Program-made: the position numbers and the translations under genes | The notes under the pieces: generated by a model | Databases searched by the model: none | Seen by the model: the letters and a program-made list of their open reading frames with translations, nothing else | What the model was told of the DNA's origin: nothing | Shown: one piece after another, positions 8,971-16,707 of the stretch | Numbering within the stretch: the first letter of the stretch is position 1 | How the letters are laid out: each line of letters starts with the position of its first letter | NCBI GenBank assembly: GCA_015501595.1 | Contig: JADNRX010000983.1 | Coordinates: 1-16,707 of the forward strand | Source of the DNA: Hymenopellis radicata | Taxonomy: Eukaryota; Basidiomycota; Agaricomycetes; Agaricales; Physalacriaceae | Direction of reading: 5' to 3' | Length of the DNA: 16,707 nt

Positions 8971-11966
8971 TTAGGGATTCGCTAGTACAAGCACGCTCCA
9001 CAAGTACAGCGGGAGTGTAAGATTATCATTCTGATCCGAGAACGCCTCTAGCGCCGCGGCTATACTGACCACAACTAGATACCTTTGCGTCTAAACAAGG
9101 ACAACAAATGAGTCGCGTGGAATGCGAAATACAGGCCATTGCGCTTACTGAGAATGGGTCGACCATGCCAGCGAGTCTCAAAAGCCATGCAGATGCTACA
9201 ATGGACACAGCAAACGCTACACTGCCCTCAAGAGTCTTGGGCGTCGTAGGCGACCACCTGTGGCTACCGACACGCTTACCAACAATAGAAGCCTGTCCGT
9301 GGTGTGAGCAATTTTGCAAAGAAGAACAAGAACACTTGACCCACCAACGCGTCACCTACACCAAGGACGAGAATGCCAGTGAACTGCAGCAGCTTTGATG
9401 GCCTAACAGACGTTGAGACGAAGGTAACACATGATATCGTCGGATAAACATACGTTTCGAGCCATAAGCTTCCCGCGCATCCAGTCAAGAGGTAGAAATG
9501 ACTAAGGATAGCAGTTCCGTTGTCTCGATGGTCGAGAAACTCGTTCATAAAAAGATGGACCACGGCCCCAAAAGGATAGATGGCGAAGTAACGAACATAT
9601 TCAGCAAAGGTGAACAGAGCAAACGCCGCACTGAAACACAGATGCGTGAACGCGGGCTATTGATGGGACTCAGCTATGAAACACACACTATTGTTATAGA
9701 AAACCACTTACGTCGAACGCTACTCCTGGCAAGAACATCACAACGGTGAGGGCATGGAAAAACTTCCGGCGAGCGTTGAGCTTGAGAGTCGGAACGTGTT
9801 TGTCGGCAGCATCCAGCAAATCTGTAGCTAATGGGCATAGATGTTATGGCTGAGGGATTACCAAACACGTTAGACACTTACCCAAGGACCCCCCAGAAGC
9901 CAGAATCGGGGGCGATGGTAACGGAGTAGCACCAGAACCAGTCACTGGATCTGGCGGAGGCGGAGGAGGTGGAGTATGTATGGGCACGGCGCCTGGAACT
10001 ATGATATTCTCTCCATTCACTCCCCACGGACGGAACTTCCTGTTCCGCGCCAGCTGCCTACTCCAACCTGCAACACTCAGGGAACCCAACAACGCCCAGT
10101 AAACCAAAAGGGCTGGCCGGCTCCATTTCTTCCGACCTTCAAGGAGCCAGAATATAACCCACAACCACGGATCTCTTTTGCCCAGACACCACCTGGTCCA
10201 CATACCAATAACACCAACTACGATGACGAACAGACCACAGTAGAAGCCTAATGCAAGGAGTCTACGTTGCCGAAGTTTATCCTCGGGTTTCAGACGTAAT
10301 CTCCTCACTGGTCGCTGAGCAATATGTCGGGACAGGACAAGAATGGGGGATAGCAAGAAACCACTGAACAGCGAACCGGCAACTAACGCCATTTGAAATA
10401 TAAGCAGCGGCGTTGGTAGCCGATAGGTCTTGATGAACGGTGTGGTGAGAGGCCAGAGCTATATACTTGTCAATACTTTGGTCGAGAAAATAGATGGATA
10501 AAATGCATACTCGGGCTTTATTGATGTTGACGAATTCCATTAAGAGAGCCGTACCGCCGAAGCATACAATTCCCAGCTCTCCCAATGTAAAAACTCTATG
10601 CGCAAGTCGAAGACAGACGTATAGAGCAAACTGGTAGAACAACGCCACGAGTAGCACCTCGAACAATGACAAATCTAGACTTCATGTTAGACAACTTTTT
10701 AAAGGGATCTGTTCACGTACGAAGCCACAATCCACTCTCGAGTTGTTGAAGGACAAACTTAGCCGTCAGACTGCTCAAACTCACGACAACCGCGAATAGC
10801 ACGTAGTACCACATACGTAGACTTTCTCGTCGCGGAACAGAGCCACGCTCTCCTTCAGGCAGAACGCGTCTTTTGAGGTAGCGAGCCTCGAGCCATCGAG
10901 AGGTGCAGATATGGAATAATAGGATCGACCCGCAAAGGGTGGATACATTGATGAGGTTGTAGCGAGAAAGTACGAGGGCCTCTATTGGGGTATACGACCC
11001 ATTACGGTTGGCGAGGTGGGCAGGAGCTTCGATTCTCCAGTTGGCAGGGAAAAGTGTCGGGGAAGGGATGGAAATCTGCTGCAAAGAAGAGTAAAGTAGG
11101 GCGCAAGCTATGAGCGGACCAAAAATTAAGCCAGTGAGTACGCCATCGTCCGCGGAGTCCCTGTTCTATAGTCAAATCAAGGTGGACATGAAGAAATCTT
11201 TGGCAATACCTATAATTTTTTGGTACAGACATCCAAAGGAAAGCGAAGGAAGATTTATCGGTGCCAGCGGTGCGTTTCTGTTCACGCACGTCGATTCGGC
11301 CTGCAGGTGCGGCCGAAAGCCTCGGCGTATCGGGTACCGACAGTGATAATGATATGGGGCTTGAGAAGAAGGGTCTAGGAGGAGGAGGGGATGGTTCGCG
11401 CTTGATAGTACTATGAGTGCATATGATATACAAGAGAGAGATAGCAACGAGAATGTGGATTTCTGTACAGCTTTGGTAAATAATTGAATGCAAGAGTAAT
11501 ATCAGGAAGCTTCACCTGTAATGATCCATAAGTTGTACATGGCTAAAGATAACTGTGACTGAGATGAGATGTCCGCGAGCTTTGAGGAAGCGTAAGTAAG
11601 AGATCCGAGTAGTAGAAGGCATTCGCCAGCTTTTTTTGAGTCTATGCAAAAAGTCCAGGCCCACGGAAGGAGTGCGAAGTGGACATGTAGTTGAAGTTGA
11701 GATGGGAGGACAGTAGTGGAGGGACCGTGGTGAGGGGAGACTGGCAGAGAGAATACGGCTGGAGAAGAAGTACGCATGCCCGCCCGTCCTTGAGCGGATG
11801 TAGGGATAACAACTGGAGAGCGGGAACGCGTGAAAGGGAAAGGATTGGATTCATGAACAAGTCTTGATGATCGGGATGGAGATTCCGCCGGGGCACCAGA
11901 TTTTTTAAGCGGTGGGACGCCATTGAGACGAGTATTAGAATAGGCGCGACCGCGAAAATGGACCAT
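8971..11966 (-). CDS. SEC59: Dolichol kinase (Sec59/DOLK family)
   Basis: It transfers phosphate from CTP to dolichol in the ER membrane, making dolichyl phosphate for N-glycosylation, O-mannosylation and GPI anchors. Ten exons join cleanly: 11966-11516, 11462-11210, 11160-10721, 10674-10511, 10458-9882, 9827-9712, 9656-9454, 9402-9345, 9292-9149 and 9090-8971; the nine introns are 46-58 nt, GT...AG. The product is about 841 residues and multipass. Landmarks are KSSFAFLWMSVPKNYRD near 230, LWPLTTPFIKTYRLPTPLL at about 437, RKFFHALTVVMFLPG at about 648, and FMNEFLDHRDNGTAILSHFY. The CTP-binding signature is LVLGVGDAL (to 754), SIVGKRVGSHRWS, PKTLEG (about 772-777), and the end is LEAFSDQNDNLTLPLY. 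These are the conserved C-terminal kinase motifs of the family. The N-terminus is Ser/Pro-rich and variable. The ATG at 11966 is the first in-frame Met; an upstream open stretch joined through a possible intron (GTGAGC...TGCCAG, about 12063-12015) lacks any Met, so the true start is uncertain. Confidence 0.94.
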
Positions 11967-12475
11967 TGCTTCGTCTTCGGTCTCGTCATCATCGGATCCG
12001 TGGTTCGAGCCAGAGCTGGCAGATTTAATGTTGGCACTAGAATTGTTGGAGGCGACATGCTCACCTGGACGAGCCTGCTTGGTAGCTGGAGCTCCATTCT
12101 GTGGAAGGCGAGGCGTGTTCTGGCGCGATTGGGGTAATTGTTATCTGCCGTCTTCGCCTTGTTGTCGACTTGCGTATGGTGTCGCCGCGTCCCGCGGGCA
12201 GCCTGGAAGGGGGAGACGGGGAGGAACGTGAGCGAGGCAGCTTGGAGAATTTCGCCGTTGGCTGTATGAAGGATTTATCGCTCAGGGAGCATCCGGTAAG
12301 AAGGATGGGATAAAGTACAACAGTAAGTCGATGGGTCCAGGACTCCAGGTAAAGAACGACACGTGGACCGTGGCCAACCTGTGATTATTGGCTTATAAAT
12401 AGACGCCCGCCCTTTGACGCGCTCACGCGAAGAATACTTGCTCGGACTGTCGTTCTCCCCTCCCCCATTGTTCGC
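11967..12475. promoter_or_regulatory. Divergent promoter region, dolichol kinase and UNG
   Basis: About 500 bases between two divergent genes. On the minus strand a frame stays open without any ATG from about 12380 to 12064, and a well-formed donor (GTGAGC) and acceptor (TGCCAG) about 49 nt apart lie at roughly 12063-12015. This fits a 5' leader intron or a missed upstream exon of the dolichol kinase gene. On the plus side lies the TATA element of the UNG gene. Confidence 0.45.
12386..12401 (+). promoter_or_regulatory. TATA box with adjacent reverse CCAAT element
   Basis: TATAAATA at 12394-12401 sits about 75 bases upstream of the UNG start codon at 12476. An ATTGG (reverse CCAAT) lies directly upstream at 12387-12391. 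Position and sequence suit a core promoter for the plus-strand gene; no transcript data are available. Confidence 0.55.
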
Positions 12476-14008
12476 ATGGCTTCCGACAATAACACCGTGT
12501 ATCTCGAGGACCTCGAGCAGGCATCTGCAAAGAAAGTAACCAAAACTGCTGGCACTTCAGCGTCCACATCGACAACGACGGCGTCCAAGAGGCAGCGCAC
12601 CATAATGGACATGTTCTCCTCGTCCCAGGAGAAAGATTCGTCAGACCCTGCAGCTAAGAAACTCAAACTGTCCCCCTCGCGTCCTCTAGGCGCGTCGTCC
12701 TCCAAGCCAACCCTGCCTGTGAAGCTCGGAGCAACCAAGCTCAACGCGATTCCATTCTCCCTCTCCGCCTTCCAGGATTCCTTGTCTGAATCAGAGAGGG
12801 CGTTGCTGCAACTGGAATGTGAATCTATGGGAAACAGCTGGTGAGTCACGTCGTGCTAATAGCAACCGCCTTCCCGATGAACGTCGACTTGTGGGACGCG
12901 TCTCATGTGCACTTCTAGGCTCAAGTTGCTCAAAGACGAAATTAAAAAGCCCTACTTCGTTCAATTGAAAAAGTTCCTTTGGGATGAAGGCGTTCGAGGC
13001 GTGTCAGACAGCCTTCTTCCGCCAAAGGTATACCCACCTGGCAAGTCCCTTGATATCCGCTGTCACTTTCGTGTGGGTGTATTCCCTACTAAGTCTCTCA
13101 ATAGCCAAAGACATTTACTCGTGGTCTAACACGCCTCTGGGAAAGATCAAGGTAGTTATAATCGGCCAAGACCCGTATCATAATCCAAGGCAAGCTCACG
13201 GTACGAATTAATATCAGACAGTCAGAATTCCTATCTCAAATGATGGATCACCAGGGCTATGTTTCTCTGTGCCCCTGGGGTCTCCACGCCACCGTCATTG
13301 AAAAATGTAGGGTTCCTTTCACTGGGCACGATGCACGCCCATATTTAACCGTTCAATCTCGCAGATCTACAAAGAACTCAAGGCGGAATATCCCGACTTT
13401 ATAGTGCCAAATCATGGGTACGACAACGCCTCGTTTTTCACCGTAATATTGGGCCTCTGACGCCTGCCTTTTTTGATCCAGAAACCTGACAGCCTGGGCG
13501 TCTAATGGTGTCCTGATGCTCAACACATGTCTGACCGTTCGGGCTCACGAACCTGGTTCGCATTCTAATAAAGGATGGGAACAATTTACCGATAAAGTTG
13601 TCGATGTTATCGATAAGTATGGCGGGGCAAACCTTCCGGGGGTGAATTCGGAGACTGGCTTCGGCCGTGGGGTTGTCTTTCTGGCTTGGGGTTCTTGGGC
13701 GGCCAACAGAGTGAAAAAGTTGTCCACGGTGAGGATATGTGCTCATCTTCTGTGAAACGAGGCGACTCACGGAGCCTTCACATATATGTTAGACGAAACA
13801 CCTGATACTGAAGAGTGCTGTAAGCTTTCGCATTGTTCCTTTGGGTTCTGTTCGCAGGCTCATTTCCTCTATGTAGCATCCGTCACCGAAATCTGCAGAT
13901 CGTGGATTTTTTGAAACGGACACTTCAAGGCGGCTAATGAGTGGCTCGAGGAAAAGTATGGCGCTAACGGGGCCGTCGACTGGTGCAGCGTCACAAACTA
14001 GAGGTTGA
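12476..14008 (+). CDS. UNG1: Uracil-DNA glycosylase, family 1 (UNG)
   Basis: It removes uracil from DNA to start base excision repair. Exons are 12476-12840, 12919-13040, 13105-13200, 13255-13306, 13365-13417, 13482-13728, 13793-13819 (27 nt) and 13877 to the stop. All introns are GT...AG except 13041-13104, which starts GCAAGT. Landmarks are [18 protein letters not shown], the catalytic [13 protein letters not shown] (residues 183-195, Asp185 the general base), [25 protein letters not shown] and the [12 protein letters not shown] minor-groove loop. Near the N-terminus QRTIMDMF (40-47) resembles a PCNA-binding PIP box and [12 protein letters not shown] a nuclear signal, as in nuclear UNG2. 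Two one-base deficits break the frame: at CCCCTGGGG (13272-13280), expected to read VPPGV, and at TTTTTTGAAACGG (about 13913), expected to read GFFGNGHF. Allowing for both, the protein is about 362 residues, ending VDWCSVTN at TAG 13999-14001. As written, the second shift ends at TGA 14006-14008. It is otherwise a full-length gene. Confidence 0.93.
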
Positions 14009-14780
14009 CTTGGACAAGCTGTCCAACTGATAATCTTGATTTCTTGATTCTTGTGTTGCCAGGCATCGCACCCACCTCCTGTCTGGTAACGCTATGATCG
14101 ATACTATTTTTTATGTTCAGTTCTTGTATAGTTATTTTTGGTCATTTTTCTCAGTTCAAACAAGTTGCAGAATTTTACCGTCGCTCCATTCGGTGCCGTC
14201 GCATGACCCTACGTACTATGTCCTGGTGAATGAGGGTTTCCCCTTAGTGCGCCTTGTACGCCAAATCGGAAGGAGCGCCCTGGTGGCGGATATCTAAATG
14301 GAGTTGTCACCTGAAACTAAACCGAATGCTGATGATAGCCTGATGCGAGCACCTGCACCCTTTGGCCGAAGAATAGTACCGTATCGTGTCTTCTGATGTC
14401 TCACCCCAACGCCACTCTTGTACTCTGCGCAAAGCACAGCTACACGTTGGAGAGCTGAGTTGGAAAGTTGATCATGAAGAAAACTTTTTCTGTAACGGAT
14501 GCAATGTCATATGGCGCTCAGATGTAGCCGGCCGGAGCACAGACGGCCGGCTAAATGTATTTTCCAGTCAATTATAGGGTAGTAGCTGTACGATGTAGGA
14601 TAGAGCATACGTCTAGTACTTGAAGTAAGAATAAGGGAAACCGGTCACTGTCAGATGCAATAGCGATACAGATATCATTATCAAGGTATTGTAACAAACC
14701 ACGTCCATCATGAATAAATAGGTGTGGCCAAGCCAGCTGGTCGCGAGGCCGCTGGGACGGCGCGAGGGCGTCAAGGGACA
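14009..14780. other. Intergenic region between convergent UNG and bZIP genes
   Basis: About 770 bases holding the 3' ends of two convergent genes. Open frames such as 14094-14297 and 14386-14577 on the plus strand show no motif or splice support and I do not call them. AT-rich sequence around 14100-14160 may belong to the UNG 3' end. A perfect inverted repeat at 14525-14553 is annotated separately. Confidence 0.4.
14525..14553. repeat. Perfect 10-bp inverted repeat
   Basis: TAGCCGGCCG and its exact complement CGGCCGGCTA flank a 9-base spacer. The GC-rich stem would make a stable hairpin between the 3' ends of the convergent UNG and bZIP genes. The role is unknown; it could affect 3'-end formation on either strand or be chance. 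Confidence 0.75.
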
Positions 14781-15819
14781 TCATGGCATCGGGTGAATGC
14801 GCCCGTCAGGACCGTACGCGTTTCGTGGCATATGGGCGTGGACTACAGGAGGAGATGGTAGCCGGATAGCGTTGTGGTGAGGTTGCCCAGGATGTGGTAA
14901 GTGAGGGAAACCTTGACCTATAGAAAAGCCTTGTTGCGGATCGGTCATCGACCGGCGATGGGGGTATGGAAGCGCAGGTTCACGCGGAGAATTGGAATGA
15001 TACGAAGATGAATGTATAGGTGGGGTAGAGGTCGGCGAGGCCTGAGACGGCAAGGGGTGGTCATGGAAATTCGGCTGCGTAGAGTAGGAATAATGGGACC
15101 GCGGTTCCTCCCTCACATCCCGCATGTTGTTATTATTAAACGAAGGCGTGTTGTAGCCAGCCGAAAGCTGACGGTCAGAATGGGAATAACTGGCCTGGGA
15201 TGAGATGTATGAGGGACCAGGCAACGCGTTTCGCGAAGGCGGAACGGGACTCGGATACGAGTGGTAGGACTTTGGCACCTGGGGGTTCATTGGGGGAGCG
15301 GGTAGGAGGACGAGGCAGACGAGCTGGGAACATCAGACTGGTGGTCACTAAGCAGGAGTGTCTGGTCCCATGTTCCGCCCTCCATATCTGGTACAGAGCG
15401 TGATGGGACGGACGAGGCAAGGGTAGCCGGTGAGAGTGAACTGGCACGCGTCGAGTCGGGGGAACTGGACGAGTCCCGGCTGTCACGCATAGTGAGCGCG
15501 CCATTGAGACCCCCGGCTTGGTCAAACTTGGGCTTGTCCTTTCCAGTTGGCCCTTTGCCAAGTGGCGGGCGATTCGCCTGTGGCAGGTTGAGCGCCTGGC
15601 GCAGACAGTTGTTCTCCTCCTCGAGCTCGGTGACTCTCTGTTCCAAAGCCTAATAAAGCCGGAGAAGAAAATGGAAATGAGCAAAATTTCACATACTCCC
15701 TAAGGGGAAATTACGGACCTGGAGATGGGCAGCGCGTCGAGCGCGAAAGGCTCGTTGGACGTCGCGGGCACGGTTGGGGGCAGGTTATCGTTGCGCTTAC
15801 GACCGCGCTTGGAAGACAT
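14781..15819 (-). CDS. bZIP transcription factor, Yap/AP-1-like
   Basis: A nuclear DNA-binding dimer. Exon 1 is 15819-15719 and exon 2 is 15649-14781, with a 69-nt intron (GTCCGT...TTATTAG) placed exactly between the basic region and the zipper. The start reads MSSKRGRKRNDNLPP. The basic region is NRARDVQRAFRARRAAHLQ, close to the NxxAQRAFRxR pattern of Yap factors. The zipper ALEQRVTELEEENNCLRQAL follows. The remaining part, to about residue 323, is Ser/Pro/His/Tyr-rich with PPLGKGPTGKDKPK just after the zipper and no Cys-rich redox domain of the Yap1 type. Two apparent one-base deletions interrupt the frame. One is at CCCCCAA (plus strand 15774-15780), between LPP and NRARD. The other is at a C5 run (plus-strand G5, 15292-15296), between SSYPLP and MNPQVPK. 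Both frames resume perfectly, and without them the protein would lack its basic region, so I treat them as likely sequence errors. Stop is TGA 14783-14781. Confidence 0.88.
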
Positions 15820-16707
15820 GAGAGCAGAAATGGCGGGAGCGGAATTGGGAGTGCAAAGGGAACAAACAGGATCGGATGAACATATAAAGGGCCCGTGAGC
15901 GACGATGCATCGGGCTAGTAGAGAATGTCCTTTTTGGGGGTCCCTCGATCACTTCGGCCTGTTCCAGGCTTTTTCACCTATCGATAAATGAAAATTCCCC
16001 GCCCCCTGTCTCCTCCTGCTGGCAACCTAACCCATCGGTCGCCACGCTTCGTTTTAGAGTGAACCCGCCGTTGCTTACGAGCGCTCCTCACACTCTGACA
16101 ACCGTTCCCAAGATAAGAAACTTTAACCTCAGCCAGGGCGCGAATGACACAGATAGCAAGGTTTCCTCGGTTTTGGTATACCCTACGTGATAGGTAAATC
16201 CATTTCGACCCTGCCCAATCTTGCCACCCCTCCGCGACTGCAAACTCCGCCCGTCCGAGTCCGAGCAGGTCCGAGCCCAGCCGGGCAGTGCCCATCCATC
16301 ACGTGCGACATTGAGCCCCCTGAGGCCCTCAACCCTCGCCGCATTTCCGCGCGGCCGCCATGTTCTGGTCGCGTTTCGCAATCATCTCGTGTCGCTGCGT
16401 AACAGGGGCTGCGTGTGCAGCTGTACCCGTAGTCCTCAATGCGAGCCCCCGTTGTGAGCGTTCTCGGCGTCTCCATACTAGATACAGTATCCGCAAGAAC
16501 CCAAGATCAGCACCGGCGTTCGTTGCCAATGTGTGTAGAGGTCCATCTCGGGTCCGGCTCAGTAGACCTAGATCGGCCAGATCTTCCAGATTCCAGACAG
16601 CATATGCGTCGTTGCTTGAATGTTTGTTCCAGTCTACCAGTTCAAATAGAAATTAGTGACGCGTAAAACCCCTCCTACGTGCCTTTGGATACAAGGACCA
16701 GAAGGAA
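15820..16707. other. Upstream region of the bZIP gene, no gene seen
   Basis: About 890 bases to the end of the window. It should contain the promoter and leader of the minus-strand bZIP gene. Several overlapping frames of 60-105 codons are open on both strands between 15978 and 16666, which is expected in GC-rich sequence; none has a motif, hydrophobic pattern or splice-linked partner. I see no RNA gene or repeat. Confidence 0.4.

Noticed and set aside
9850..9881. A 32-nt intron in dolichol kinase ending at CCCTCAG
   Set aside because: Too short for this gene's intron range; the acceptor at 9828 (54 nt) gives the same phase-correct join and the family-like ATDLLDAADKH sequence.
11172..11447. 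Alternative minus frame through the dolichol kinase second exon
   Set aside because: Using the acceptor at 11471 instead of 11463 gives this frame, but it does not lead to the FLWMSVPKNYRD family motif.
12385..12849. Minus-strand ORF of 154 codons over UNG exon 1
   Set aside because: Antisense shadow; the plus strand has the start codon, TATA box, PIP box and splice-linked catalytic exons.
15978..16666. Overlapping ORFs on both strands near the window end
   Set aside because: No motif, no splice partners and mutual overlap; typical of chance open frames in GC-rich sequence.
1..16707. CRISPR arrays, tRNA or rRNA genes, transposases
   Set aside because: I looked for regular spaced repeats, tRNA T-arm motifs and transposase or reverse-transcriptase motifs and saw none; the eukaryotic intron pattern also makes CRISPR implausible.

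Overview
The window looks like nuclear DNA of a basidiomycete fungus, probably an Agaricomycete. Genes are dense and lie on both strands. They are cut by many short introns (46-78 nt) with GT...AG ends and CTNA-type branch sites. The protein set is typical of that group: Frag1/DRAM/Sfk1-like membrane protein, MATA-type HMG-box factor, Inn1/Fic1-like C2 protein, long multipass dolichol kinase, uracil-DNA glycosylase and a Yap/AP-1-like bZIP. All exon models were built by hand from splice signals, frame continuity and family motifs.

Layout. 22-740 (-): C-terminal part of an unidentified multi-exon gene. 1344-2311 (+): Frag1/DRAM/Sfk1 six-pass protein, 5 exons. 2312-3811: no confident gene. 3812-5065 (+): HMG-box transcription factor, 2 exons. 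5333-7126 (-): C2-domain, proline-rich, ingression-type protein, convergent with the HMG gene. 7608-8539 (-): scattered coding-like fragments, possibly a decayed or mis-sequenced gene. 8971-11966 (-): dolichol kinase, 10 exons. 12476-14008 (+): uracil-DNA glycosylase, 8 exons, divergent from dolichol kinase. 14781-15819 (-): bZIP factor, 2 exons. 15820-16707: no gene seen.

The genes do not form a pathway or cluster. They are ordinary housekeeping and regulatory genes: ER N-glycosylation (dolichol kinase), DNA repair (UNG), cytokinesis (Fic1-like), membrane lipid or autophagy-related functions (Frag1/DRAM), and transcription (HMG, bZIP).

The most striking pattern is technical or evolutionary. 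Three otherwise convincing genes (UNG, bZIP, Fic1-like) each carry one or two apparent single-base deletions, mostly beside homopolymer runs, where the reading frame resumes exactly in register with the family. This looks more like consensus sequencing errors than parallel pseudogenisation. No CRISPR, rRNA, tRNA, transposase or obvious new system was found.
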